Virus record (IMG/VR): IMGVR_UViG_3300032665_000117
Span: 1 to 34,652 of that record
Origin: a virus
Length of the DNA stretch: 34,652 nt
Direction: 5' to 3' (one strand)
In this document: positions 14,058-22,184 of the stretch, piece by piece
How positions within the stretch are numbered: position 1 is the stretch's first letter
How the letters are laid out: every line of letters starts with the position of its first letter
Made by a program: the position numbers and the translations under genes
Notes under the pieces: model-generated
Told to the model about the DNA's origin: nothing
Seen by the model: only the letters and a program-made list of their open reading frames with translations
Database searches by the model: none

Positions 14058-14726
14058 ATGAATGAGGACATCGCAAACGATAGCACTTACATCGATTTTC
14101 TGCTAGAAACAACGCAACTTCCTGAAGTTCAAAAAGATGATAGGCATGATGCCATTCAAAAGATTGAATTTTACAACCAAAAAATTAGCAAACTCTTAAC
14201 AGAATCTGAACTTTTGGTTGTTGAAGATGAGGATAGCTGTAAAAGAGCTCTCGATATCACCGTAGACGCTAAATTGATTTACAAAACCATTGAGGAATAC
14301 CGCAAGAAAGCTATAGAGCCCAGCCGAAAAATCATCCAATCTATTAATGACTGTGCCAAAGGACTCCAGTGTTCTCTTGCATGTATTGATACTACTATTA
14401 GATTTAAGATCTCTGCTTGGCAAGCTGTGCAAGAGGAAAGGGCCTCCATTGCCCAGAAGACGATCAGAGAGATATCGAGCGATTTAAATATTAGTATGGA
14501 TATACTCTCTTCTCACTTTAGCCATCTAAAACCTCTTTCCACTGCGAATGCAATTGCATATACGAGAGAGAAGATGAGCTTTAAGATTACAGATATTAAT
14601 CTTATACCTGATGAATATTGGATCATTGATGAGAAGGCTATTCAAAACCACATCGATTTGGGTCGAAGTGATATTCCAGGTGTGGAACTTTTTAAAGAAC
14701 GAACTTTACACGTAAGGAGAAAATAA
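14058..14726 (+). CDS. Coiled-coil protein upstream of RecT
   Basis: About 222 residues, starting MNEDIANDSTYIDF with a GGAAGGAAC site; an upstream in-frame ATG lies before the hairpin and is less likely. Residues about 50-120 form a long helical, charged segment (RALDITVDAKLIYKTIEEYR, then KKAIEPSRKIIQSIND). Coiled-coil proteins of this size commonly sit between the exonuclease and RecT in phage cassettes. Possibly a recombination cofactor; its role is inferred from context. It overlaps recT by one nucleotide (TAATG). Confidence 0.7.
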   Translation: MNEDIANDSTYIDFLLETTQLPEVQKDDRHDAIQKIEFYNQKISKLLTESELLVVEDEDSCKRALDITVDAKLIYKTIEEYRKKAIEPSRKIIQSINDCAKGLQCSLACIDTTIRFKISAWQAVQEERASIAQKTIREISSDLNISMDILSSHFSHLKPLSTANAIAYTREKMSFKITDINLIPDEYWIIDEKAIQNHIDLGRSDIPGVELFKERTLHVRRK

Positions 14727-15511
14727 TGACTAAAGAACTATCCCTAATCCCAACACCACAGGAAATGCAGGCTCTCGAAATCATCTGCAAATATGCGGTT
14801 GAATCCAAATATTTCCAATCTCTTGGTGGCATAGCCGGCGTTATGTGTATTGCTCTTTATGCCAGAGAAATCGGTGTTCCGGTAATGACGGCTGTAAATG
14901 GTGGCTTCTCCAATGTTCAAGGCAAGATAACCATGAGCGCTGAGCTCATGCATTCTTTGCTTCGTGGTAATGGTGTGCGTATTAAAATCATACAGTCTGA
15001 TTCTACTCGTTGTGAAATCTACGGCAAGAGATCTGATACTGGAGATGAGTACACTTCACTCTATACGATTGAAGATGCTAAGAAGGCTAATCTTGTCAAA
15101 TCGGGAGGATCGTGGGAAAAAAACCCTTCCGATATGCTCTTTGCACGTTGTATCTCAAGACTTAGACGAAGATTGGCTCCTGATATCGCTACGAAGGCTT
15201 ATGTGGAGGGCGAACTTGAGGATGCTGAAGTTGATATGACAGCGGCGCCATCTCCCTCTCAGCCTAGTGAAGAAGAGATTACAGCTCAATTTAAAGAGAA
15301 GTTCAAATCTATTGAAAACATGGATTATGATCTTGAGGAATTCGTGAAGTTTACTTCTGAAAAAGGAAAGAAATCAACGATAGAGACCATTAAATCTGCT
15401 CTTAATCAAGTTGAAAAATTCACTGCTGCTTATCTGAAATGGGTAGCATCCAAAGAGCCTGTACAGGAAGTCTCGGCAGTTGTTGAGACGAAGGAAATGA
15501 CACTGGTATGA
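14726..15511 (+). CDS. recT: RecT-family single-strand annealing protein
   Basis: A 261-residue protein. The core has GGFSNVQGKITMSAELMHSL, then WEKNPSDMLFARCISRLRRR and LAPDIATKAYVEGE, the RecT/RedB-type signature (usually W-x-x-x-P-x-D-M-x-x-x-R-x-x-S-R). A variable acidic C-terminal tail follows. It anneals complementary single strands made by the neighbouring nuclease, supporting recombination-dependent replication and gene exchange. This fits the mosaicism seen elsewhere in the window. Confidence 0.88.
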   Translation: MTKELSLIPTPQEMQALEIICKYAVESKYFQSLGGIAGVMCIALYAREIGVPVMTAVNGGFSNVQGKITMSAELMHSLLRGNGVRIKIIQSDSTRCEIYGKRSDTGDEYTSLYTIEDAKKANLVKSGGSWEKNPSDMLFARCISRLRRRLAPDIATKAYVEGELEDAEVDMTAAPSPSQPSEEEITAQFKEKFKSIENMDYDLEEFVKFTSEKGKKSTIETIKSALNQVEKFTAAYLKWVASKEPVQEVSAVVETKEMTLV

Positions 15512-15750
15512 ACTGGATAAGTGTAGATGATGATTTGCCCACCAATGATGCACCCGTTCTAATATGTGGAATGTTTACGGGAAGACCATTTAGAACATTG
15601 GGAATTTACGAGCCTGAACTGCAACGATGGAAAACATTGGCACATTGCGAGGAATTCATCATGATTGAAGTTGCCGAAACTGAAATATATGAGGATGTAA
15701 AAGTAAAATTCTGGTCTCATATGCCAGAAATACCGAAGGATTTCATATGA
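15508..15750 (+). CDS. DUF551-like small protein
   Basis: An 80-residue protein with the family start MNWISVDDDLPTNDAPVLIC and ending (VKFWSHMPEIPKDF). It is coupled to recT by ATGA and is the only one of the five paralogues on the plus strand. Confidence 0.75.
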   Translation: MNWISVDDDLPTNDAPVLICGMFTGRPFRTLGIYEPELQRWKTLAHCEEFIMIEVAETEIYEDVKVKFWSHMPEIPKDFI

Positions 15751-16049
15751 AACTAAAACATCTCTCAATGCATAACATGAACGACGTTCCTGAACATATC
15801 ATGGAAGAGATCCATGTTGTGTATGATAAACTCATGAAGGCTATTGGGCCCATATTAGAGGAACACAATTCAAATATATCCTTGGGGGCATTTAACGTTC
15901 TTCACTGTGCAATATTAAAACATCTCATAAGCGACGCTCCTGGAGAACTCGAAAAAGCTGTTCTTTTGCAGTGTCAATCCTTAATCAAGAATCTGGAAAT
16001 GTTAGCTGGAAGAGAATTTAAATTTGAAGAGTTTGAAAAGAAGGATTAA
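15747..16049 (+). CDS. Hypothetical protein, last gene of the recombination operon
   Basis: A 100-residue helical protein (MKLKHLSMHNMNDVPEHIME at the start) coupled by ATGA to the preceding gene. The C-terminus is acidic and basic (FKFEEFEKKD). Its stop overlaps the stop of the convergent tail-fibre gene. Function unknown. Confidence 0.65.
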   Translation: MKLKHLSMHNMNDVPEHIMEEIHVVYDKLMKAIGPILEEHNSNISLGAFNVLHCAILKHLISDAPGELEKAVLLQCQSLIKNLEMLAGREFKFEEFEKKD

Positions 16050-17602
16050 GTACAATATTCAGTGATTACGACGAGGCCGGCTGTTCCGTTACCGCCGTTT
16101 GTTGCTGAGACTGTGCTTGGAATATTGCTTGATCCCGAACCGCCTGCTCCATATCCAATTCCAGGTTGTCCGGCTCCGACAGCAGGATGACCACCGGCTC
16201 CGAGTTGCGTTGAAGCGCCGATTCCGCCTACTGCAATATATCCAGTAGAAATCAAACTGACAATTCCCAATTGCCCTGATGAACCAGGTGTCCTATAGTT
16301 TCCGCCCGTTCCTCCGGTACCTCCCATTCCACCATCCGTCGCAATACAAAGAGTCTCGGCTATTCCGGCTGTACCACCAGAACCTCCTATAGCGGTCATT
16401 AAAGCCCCGAAACTTGTGTTGCCACCCGCTGCTCCAGCGCTAGTGTTTCCAACGCCTCCTGCGCCAATTGTGACTGCTTGGCTGGCTCCAATCGTTGCAG
16501 CTGAGAATATTCCTACGGCATATTCTCCACCACCACCACCACCACCCGCGGCACATTGAGTGCTATTGGTAGCTGGAGCACCACCTCCCGCTCCGCCACC
16601 ACCTAATATTTGAATATCAGCATAAACCATGCCTGCGCTCGGAGTATAGGTTCCACTAGTAGTAAATACTTGATTAACTACTTTGACGATTGCAGATCCA
16701 GAGCTGCTAGTAATAGTAACGGTATTACCCGACCCCATCGTACTGATGCCGGTACCTCCCTTGATGATAATAGTCCCTGCACTTGGAGTCGCAGTTCCGC
16801 TATCTTCTTGAAAGGTCAAAGATGATGCCGATGTATTAGTAATAGTAACGGTATTGCCAGAGGAACTTGTTGTAATGCCAGTACCGCCATGTACTACTAA
16901 TACTTCTCCGCTTGGGACAGCGCTATTAGTGTCATCTGTCAAATATGAAGTAGCAATCGTTCCGTTATTGGTCACGGTTACGACATCGGTAGCGCCTGTT
17001 GTTGTAAGACCGCCAGTTCCGACGACATGAAGGACATTTGCCGCTGGAACCGCCGTGCCCGAATTTGTCACAAAGCTTGTGGGTACTGAAGAAGCCGCGT
17101 TTACAGTAATAGTACTGCCGGCGCCTGATGTACTAACGCCTGTTCCTCCCACAACATTGAGCACCCCACCAGATGGAACCGCCGTGCCGGAATTCTCAAC
17201 ATAAGACGTCGCAACCGTTCCAGCCGTCGATATCGTTAATGTATGAGCGCTTGGCACTCCTATCACATTAATAGTAGTAGTATCACCGATGACTGCGATG
17301 TTGTTTGAGCCATCAACTCCCACCGGTCCGCCGCTATTGCCTGATAGTGTTGCTGTCACAACGCTCTCAGATCCTATTGGAAGCCAATTCGCTGTTAATA
17401 CTCCCGTTGCATTGGAGTATGATTGAAGTACATACTCAAGCCCATTGCTGGGATTGATCCATCTTTTTTGAATGGGATAGTTTACATCTTGAGCAGTTGG
17501 TGCTCTTGTTTCAAAGACCGTAATAAAGGCAGATGACGACGAACGACCTACAGACAATGCATCTAATGACGTTGTAACTGTAGGGTTCGTATTCTGAGTC
17601 AA
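16046..17602 (-). CDS. Tail fibre with Gly-rich C-terminal domain
   Basis: 518 residues, with a TTG start after an AGAGGATCAC ribosome binding site. The N-terminal 30-75 region (NYPIQKRWINPSNGLEYVLQ, then TANWLPIG) is shared with the three other fibres and is probably the virion anchor. The middle has four repeats of the type SGTAVPSGGVLNVVGGTGVS. The C-terminal 190 residues are extremely Gly-rich and end VVITEYCT, almost like the fibre at 27954-28817 (IVIITEYIT). Gly-rich loops of this kind occur in phage adhesins, where they bind receptors. It converges on the recombination operon with a 4-nt overlap. Confidence 0.85.
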   Translation of the reverse strand: MTQNTNPTVTTSLDALSVGRSSSSAFITVFETRAPTAQDVNYPIQKRWINPSNGLEYVLQSYSNATGVLTANWLPIGSESVVTATLSGNSGGPVGVDGSNNIAVIGDTTTINVIGVPSAHTLTISTAGTVATSYVENSGTAVPSGGVLNVVGGTGVSTSGAGSTITVNAASSVPTSFVTNSGTAVPAANVLHVVGTGGLTTTGATDVVTVTNNGTIATSYLTDDTNSAVPSGEVLVVHGGTGITTSSSGNTVTITNTSASSLTFQEDSGTATPSAGTIIIKGGTGISTMGSGNTVTITSSSGSAIVKVVNQVFTTSGTYTPSAGMVYADIQILGGGGAGGGAPATNSTQCAAGGGGGGGEYAVGIFSAATIGASQAVTIGAGGVGNTSAGAAGGNTSFGALMTAIGGSGGTAGIAETLCIATDGGMGGTGGTGGNYRTPGSSGQLGIVSLISTGYIAVGGIGASTQLGAGGHPAVGAGQPGIGYGAGGSGSSNIPSTVSATNGGNGTAGLVVITEYCT

Positions 17603-17611
17603 GTGATCCTC

Positions 17612-18793
17612 TTAGTTGATGATCATCCATCCGACAACTGAAGCATCAGTTGCAAGAGGTGTCGCTGGGGTACCCTGCGTTGCAGCGTAAACTACAAAGC
17701 TGGTCCCAGCCGTAATTGTTCCGACGCTGATTTCACCAAGAGCAGTTGAAGCACCGACAGCTTGTCTCCAAGTCACAATCAATGAACTTGCAGTGACGGC
17801 TGTTGTTGCAACTGTTGCTGTGCCCGATGCCAGAGTTACCGATCCGAAAGAGTTTGCACCGGCAGTCGTTGTTGTAGCAACACTTGTACTCAATATTTTA
17901 TTGCCAGCCGTTCCTAATACGAGGTTGCCATTAGTTGCTGTAATAGCACCAAGGGTTGCGGTAAGCGATGTTGAAGCTGTCAGAGATCCAGTAACCGCGG
18001 TATTGCCGGTAGCGTTTCCGATATTAACCGCTCCAGTTCCGCCAGTCCCGATCGTTGTGACTCCAGCACCCGAATTATTAATAGTGGTAGTACCAGTGAT
18101 TGCAGCACCACCGGCTGATACGGTTAATCCACCTGTTGTAGCAACGAGACCTGTTGATGCGGTTAAAGACCCTGTCACGGCAGTATTTCCTGTGGCATTG
18201 CCGATATTAACAGCCCCTGTACCACCTGTCCCGATTGTCGTAACACCTGCCCCAGAAGCGTTGATATGAGCAGTTCCGACTTGTGTTAGGGCGGCAAGTG
18301 TTGTAGCTCCAGTTACTCCAAGAGTTGTTCCAACTGTTGCAGAAGTTGTGACGGCAAGGGATGATCCAGCAGTTAGTGTAGTACCAGATGCCAGTGTTGT
18401 TGTTGTTGCAGCAGATCCTGGGAAGGTGACGGCTGAGGGAAGTGACAAGGTGATTGAAGCACCTGATCCGGCTGTTGTAATTTCTCCAGAGGTACCAAAG
18501 ATATTAATATTACCAGCTGATGGGGTTGCTGTACCGGAGTCGCCGGTTAGAGTAGTTAATGTTCCAGATGATGTGCTTGATTGTGCCCAAGTTGCAGTAA
18601 GGAGACCGCCAAAGCTAGATACGGATGTAAGCTCAAAACCGAGCCCTGCGGATGTATTGATCCATCTTTTACCAATGGGAAATCCTGTATCATTCACAGT
18701 GGGTGAACGTGTTTCTATATGGGGTACTTCGACGTTCTCGGGTCTATTTCCGAAACCTACTGTATTTAGACTTGCGCCTGGCTGTGTGGACAT
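17612..18793 (-). CDS. Tail fibre with Thr/Ala/Gly repeats
   Basis: A 393-residue protein. The N-terminus carries the shared anchor (IETRSPTVNDTGFPIGKRWI, then LTATWAQ). The centre is low-complexity beta-helix-like sequence, including two copies of a unit with GVTTIGTGGTGAVNIGNATG. It ends SVVGWMIIN, a different tip from the neighbouring fibre. The start ATG has a GGAG site. It lies 9 nt from the next fibre gene, so both are co-transcribed. Confidence 0.82.
   Translation of the reverse strand: MSTQPGASLNTVGFGNRPENVEVPHIETRSPTVNDTGFPIGKRWINTSAGLGFELTSVSSFGGLLTATWAQSSTSSGTLTTLTGDSGTATPSAGNINIFGTSGEITTAGSGASITLSLPSAVTFPGSAATTTTLASGTTLTAGSSLAVTTSATVGTTLGVTGATTLAALTQVGTAHINASGAGVTTIGTGGTGAVNIGNATGNTAVTGSLTASTGLVATTGGLTVSAGGAAITGTTTINNSGAGVTTIGTGGTGAVNIGNATGNTAVTGSLTASTSLTATLGAITATNGNLVLGTAGNKILSTSVATTTTAGANSFGSVTLASGTATVATTAVTASSLIVTWRQAVGASTALGEISVGTITAGTSFVVYAATQGTPATPLATDASVVGWMIIN
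17970..18265 (-). repeat. Diverged tandem repeat inside a tail-fibre gene
   Basis: Two units of about 113 bp, offset by 183 bp, encode the same protein segment (VTTIGTGGTGAVNIGNATGN). Most differences are synonymous, which indicates an old duplication held by selection on the protein. Such repeats can lengthen or shorten the fibre by recombination. Confidence 0.75.
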
Positions 18794-18858
18794 AAAAAAA
18801 TCTCCTTGTCTAAAACAAAATCTATGACTTTTAAAGATTTTTTAAAAGAAAATAAAGA

Positions 18859-19254
18859 TTATTCTTTGTCGGGAGATTTTAGGATGGAGACGATGACCAA
18901 AAGATAGGAGTAAAAATCGTAATGATTGATGGGTAAATCCATTGCATGCTTGGGAAGGTTTTCGATGTTTTTTACCATCGTTTCAAGCATATCAATTTTA
19001 TCTTGTTTCGTTAGAAGTTGAGGTTCTTCCATTTTTGTGGGGTCAGGAATAGGGTCTTCATCTTTGACTTTGATCACGATTTCATTGTTGTTATCATCGA
19101 CGCGTAGGAAATTAGACCAGTTTTTGGCAGAACAGCGTAGTTCATATAAGCCCCCATCTATACTGATTTCTCCGCATTTACAAACGACATAATCGTATTG
19201 ATGGAAGCTTTCTAAGACGTCATTGCAGAGTTTACATTTAGCTCGGTTTCTCAT
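18859..19254 (-). CDS. Small zinc-binding phage protein
   Basis: A 131-residue protein. The N-terminal 30 residues have CKLC, then VCKCGEISIDGG, a compact Cys cluster that I recognise as recurring in small phage and bacterial proteins of unknown role. The C-terminal half is helical. It overlaps the next gene upstream by 17 nt. Expression probably ends before the fibre genes, since 18794-18858 separates them. Confidence 0.7.
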   Translation of the reverse strand: MRNRAKCKLCNDVLESFHQYDYVVCKCGEISIDGGLYELRCSAKNWSNFLRVDDNNNEIVIKVKDEDPIPDPTKMEEPQLLTKQDKIDMLETMVKNIENLPKHAMDLPINHYDFYSYLLVIVSILKSPDKE

Positions 19255-19606
19255 CCAGATATCTCTTTCCCATTTTAAAAGTAATCACGACTAAGTTTCT
19301 GTCTTGTGATAATTCTGTGTGTATCAATTTATCTCGAATAAATATAGTAATGTCGTAAGGAAAAAATTCCAATATTCTCGGATCATCTTCATATTCAGGA
19401 GTCATATATCGGAAACATTCATAATCCATCTTTTCGAAGAGCCAATATAAGGCTTCATTCAAATCTTCTTGTCCTTTGAAAGGTAAAGAAAGACTTAAGT
19501 GTATTTCGGGTTTTGTCGAAGGAGGAGAAATTGAAACGAGTGCTTTATTCAAATATTCTTCATCTATTTTCCATTTAGACTCATTCGAATTTTTGATTTT
19601 TTTCAT
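19238..19606 (-). CDS. Hypothetical protein
   Basis: A 122-residue mixed alpha/beta protein (MKKIKNSNESKWKIDEEYLN at the start; EIHLSLSLPFKGQEDLNEAL later). Coupled by ATGA to the upstream 50-residue gene. No family recognised. Confidence 0.65.
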   Translation of the reverse strand: MKKIKNSNESKWKIDEEYLNKALVSISPPSTKPEIHLSLSLPFKGQEDLNEALYWLFEKMDYECFRYMTPEYEDDPRILEFFPYDITIFIRDKLIHTELSQDRNLVVITFKMGKRYLDEKPS

Positions 19607-19755
19607 TTATCCGCCAATGACTTCATAAGCGATTTTACCGCTTCCTGTGCATTTAATTGCTTAAACACTTCTCTCATATAATGATCCGAATTCATCTTCT
19701 TCCTGTCGATCTTAGGAATTGATTTAATTACTTTACGTTTACAGCAGTTTTTCAT
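19603..19755 (-). CDS. 50-residue basic protein divergent from terminase
   Basis: MKNCCKRKVIKSIPKIDRKK followed by a helical tail (VFKQLNAQEAVKSLMKSLAD). A GAGGATGG site precedes the ATG. It starts 12 nt from the terminase start on the opposite strand, so the two genes' control signals must overlap neighbouring coding sequence. Confidence 0.6.
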   Translation of the reverse strand: MKNCCKRKVIKSIPKIDRKKMNSDHYMREVFKQLNAQEAVKSLMKSLADK

Positions 19756-19767
19756 ACCATCCTCATA

Positions 19768-21057
19768 ATGAATAATTTACTAGCTCCCAAGCAGATGGAG
19801 TTTATACTCGACTCCACCAAAAAGATCAATATAGCTCATGGCTCTGTTCGTTGTGGCAAGACGGTTGGAACCCTTTTCCGTTTTATGCAAGCCGTCGGCA
19901 ATTGCCCTGATTCCCAGATCTGGATGATAGGTCATTCCTCTTCTACCATCTATCATAATGCGATACGTCTACTAATGGAAGCCAATACTCCTAATAATCC
20001 TTTGTCGGTCTTTCAACCATTCCTAACGTGGCAACCTGGTAAGGCCGAGCTTAAGTTCCGAAATAAGACCATATCGACAGTAGGCGCCAAAGATGAAGGC
20101 GCAATTGGAGCAATCCAAGGTAAGACATTTTCGCTTGCCTATTGCGATGAGATCACGCTATATCCCGAATCTATCATCGATATGATTCATACTCGACTTT
20201 CTAATCCCCATTCCCAGCTATTTTGCTCCTGCAACCCGTCTCATCCAGATCATAAAATAAAGAAATGGATCGATAAAGCCCGAGCCGGTGATCCTCTGTA
20301 TTACGAACTCGCCTTTACTCTAGATGATAATCCTTATCTCGATGATGAATACAAACGGATGGTTAAAGAAAGCTTATCTGGTCTCTTTTACAAAAGAAAC
20401 TATCTGGGTCTTTGGTGTCTAGCACAGGGAGCTATTTTTGATTTCTTCGATAGAAATATATACGTAGTAAAAAAACCACCAAGAGCCGCAGAATATTGGA
20501 TCGCAGGCATTGACTATGGGATTACTAATAACTTTGCATGTGTCCTAATAGGTATTAATACAGGAATGCATACCCAGACTGGTATTTGTCGATGGGTAGA
20601 AAAGGAATATGTTTGGAACTCAGCTGAAAAGGGACGACAAAAAACTAACAGTGAGCTTGCCGATGATTTGCAATCATTTCTTGAGCCCTATGCATTGCGC
20701 GGTGTATACATTGACCCTAGCGCTGCTTCTTTTAAAGTGGAGCTTCGAAGAAGGGGAATAACTACAATCGATGCAGATAATGATGTTCTAAGTGGTATCA
20801 CCTTTATGACATCGGAAATGCAAAAGGGTAATCTCTTCGTGTGTGAGGAGTGTCCTACTACTATCAAAGAAATAGAATCCTACGTCTGGGATCATAAGAA
20901 AGCTGAGAAAGGAGAAGATGCTCCGATGAAGGTTAATGACCATAATATGGATGCGTTAAGATATGCTATTTTTACTCATAAAGTAACTAAGTACCAGCCC
21001 TATAAGCATAATCCCAACCAATACGCACAGAATAGATTTTCAAGAGGGAATTTTTAA
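19768..21057 (+). CDS. terL: Terminase large subunit
   Basis: A 429-residue packaging motor. The ATPase domain has Walker A GSVRCGKT (residues 25-32), Walker B LAYCDE (123-128) and a coupling motif CSCNPSHP near 152. The nuclease domain has the acidic residues of an RNase H fold: GIDYG near 250, YIDPSA near 315 and NDHNMDALRYA near 395. Length and motifs fit the PBSX/terminase_6 group. The ribosome binding site is weak. The stop overlaps the next start (TAATG). The partner small subunit may be the minus-strand gene 6996-7442. Confidence 0.95.
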   Translation: MNNLLAPKQMEFILDSTKKINIAHGSVRCGKTVGTLFRFMQAVGNCPDSQIWMIGHSSSTIYHNAIRLLMEANTPNNPLSVFQPFLTWQPGKAELKFRNKTISTVGAKDEGAIGAIQGKTFSLAYCDEITLYPESIIDMIHTRLSNPHSQLFCSCNPSHPDHKIKKWIDKARAGDPLYYELAFTLDDNPYLDDEYKRMVKESLSGLFYKRNYLGLWCLAQGAIFDFFDRNIYVVKKPPRAAEYWIAGIDYGITNNFACVLIGINTGMHTQTGICRWVEKEYVWNSAEKGRQKTNSELADDLQSFLEPYALRGVYIDPSAASFKVELRRRGITTIDADNDVLSGITFMTSEMQKGNLFVCEECPTTIKEIESYVWDHKKAEKGEDAPMKVNDHNMDALRYAIFTHKVTKYQPYKHNPNQYAQNRFSRGNF

Positions 21058-21314
21058 TGACAGAAGATGAAGTAAAAGAAATAGCCGCCAAAATATGCCA
21101 TGAAAAAATGAAAAATTTATATGAACATATAAAAGAAAAAATCTCATCAGAAATCAGATTTGAAATACGTTCAGGAAAAATACGGTTTGAAAATTTTTTA
21201 TCAGATGATGAAAGCTCTATTTTAAAAAAAAGAATAGACAGTGAATGTATCAGCTATATGAACGCTGTTCTGAGAGAGGCCTTTACAAAATTTATGAAAT
21301 CAGTGAATAGTTAA
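21057..21314 (+). CDS. Hypothetical helical protein downstream of terminase
   Basis: An 85-residue charged helical protein (MTEDEVKEIAAKICHEKMKN), coupled to terL by a one-base overlap. It lies between terminase and portal. Function unknown. Confidence 0.6.
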   Translation: MTEDEVKEIAAKICHEKMKNLYEHIKEKISSEIRFEIRSGKIRFENFLSDDESSILKKRIDSECISYMNAVLREAFTKFMKSVNS

Positions 21315-21320
21315 ATAACT

Positions 21321-21391
21321 AGTAGCGTAGTTTAACAAAAGAGCAAAATACACGAAAGTGTGATGAAGGTTCAAATCCTTCCGCGAACGTC
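21321..21391 (+). tRNA. tRNA-like remnant without an anticodon loop
   Basis: A perfect T-arm (GAAGG-TTCAAAT-CCTTC, 21365-21381) and a plausible D-arm (GTTT...GAGC) preceded by the canonical T8-A9 are present. The acceptor pairs only in its inner GCG/CGC. The anticodon arm is replaced by ACAC-GAAA-GTGT, a tetraloop hairpin, so no anticodon exists. It is probably a decayed tRNA or a tRNA-like RNA, not a working tRNA. It lies just upstream of an HNH gene. Confidence 0.4.
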
Positions 21392-21448
21392 ATAAATTTT
21401 CACAGTCGAATTTGAAAAATAATCATAGCTTCTCTATACTCTTCGTCT

Positions 21449-21721
21449 ATGGGAAAATATCAATATCATTTCGGAAGAAAATTCTTTCAACGCAAAAACG
21501 GCTATTGGCAATGTACCAAGGACAGTACTCTGTATGCCCATCGCTGGATTTGGATCAATCACTTCGGTGAAATTCCCGATGGCATGGACATCCATCATCG
21601 GGATAATGATCCAAGCAATAACGACATATCCAATCTACTAATGCTTACTGCATCACAACATGTAAAATTTCACTGGCGGGTGAAAAAATTCGAACCTAAT
21701 CAGCTTCTCTTAGCAATATGA
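21449..21721 (+). CDS. HNH homing endonuclease (small, phage type)
   Basis: A 90-residue protein with AHRWIWINHFGEIPDGMDIH followed by HRDNDPSNNDISNLLMLT, the HNH_3-type core with the His-His pair and Asn. It is inserted between terminase and portal, and its last 67 bp are duplicated 282 bp downstream. No strong ribosome binding site is visible. Confidence 0.9.
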   Translation: MGKYQYHFGRKFFQRKNGYWQCTKDSTLYAHRWIWINHFGEIPDGMDIHHRDNDPSNNDISNLLMLTASQHVKFHWRVKKFEPNQLLLAI

Positions 21722-21906
21722 GTATTTGCATTATTTGTGGTGCCGAAACGGGGCAAAAAAGGGTCGCCTGTTTCAAAATAGGAGAGGCTTTTTTCTTAGA
21801 CACTTTTCTCCATGAAAAGAGTCGTCTATTTGCCTGTTTCAAAATAGGAGAGGCTTTTTTCTTAGACACTTTTCTCCATGAAAAGAGTCGTCTATTTGCC
21901 TGTTAA
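21718..21906 (+). CDS. Repeat-containing small ORF with CxxC
   Basis: A 62-residue frame coupled to the HNH gene by ATGA. It begins MSICIICGAETGQKR, a plausible zinc-knuckle start, then consists of two identical 22-residue repeats (CFKIGEAFFLDTFLHEKSRL). The repeat part is probably DNA-level amplification of a hairpin-forming element, so the ORF may not be functional. Confidence 0.35.
   Translation: MSICIICGAETGQKRVACFKIGEAFFLDTFLHEKSRLFACFKIGEAFFLDTFLHEKSRLFAC
21766..21904 (+). repeat. 66-bp perfect tandem repeat, two copies plus a partial
   Basis: Copies at 21766-21831 and 21832-21897 are identical; seven bases of a third follow. Each unit contains an inverted repeat (GAC-CTTTTC with GAAAAG-GTC). 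Perfect identity suggests recent slippage or recombination. Confidence 0.92.
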
Positions 21907-22184
21907 ATTCGGACGTCTTATTTAAATCATATCAATACAACATGTAAAATTTCACTGGCGAGTGAAAAAATTCGAACCTAATCAGCTTCTCTTAGCAATA
22001 TGAAAGGAGGATCTTCTTAAAAAACTAATGTTGCGTTAATAAAATCTTTAATGTTAATTTGGGCTCGATCATTTGACTCGCATCGGAGGTCTTTACGAGC
22101 TTCTATTATCCACCTTGGAATAATGATATTGAGCCCAATCAAGGTAACGTCAGACAGTGGCTTGACAATCTCTATAGCAAGTTC

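Larger units (their letters stand above)
21655..22003 (+). repeat. Direct duplication of the HNH gene 3' end
   Basis: Bases 21655-21721 recur at 21937-22003 with one mismatch (21679 versus 21961). The duplicated copy has lost the rest of the gene and ends in AAAGGAGG, just before the disrupted portal start. This marks a tandem duplication or insertion event between the two copies. Confidence 0.9.

Noticed and set aside
17793-18827. Long plus-strand frames rich in Val, Ala and Pro (17793-18269 and 18348-18827)
   Set aside because: They are the mirror of the Gly/Thr/Ala repeats of the minus-strand fibre gene and have no ribosome binding sites or domain pattern.
21766-21904. CRISPR array
   Set aside because: The repeats are contiguous 66-bp units with no unique spacers.
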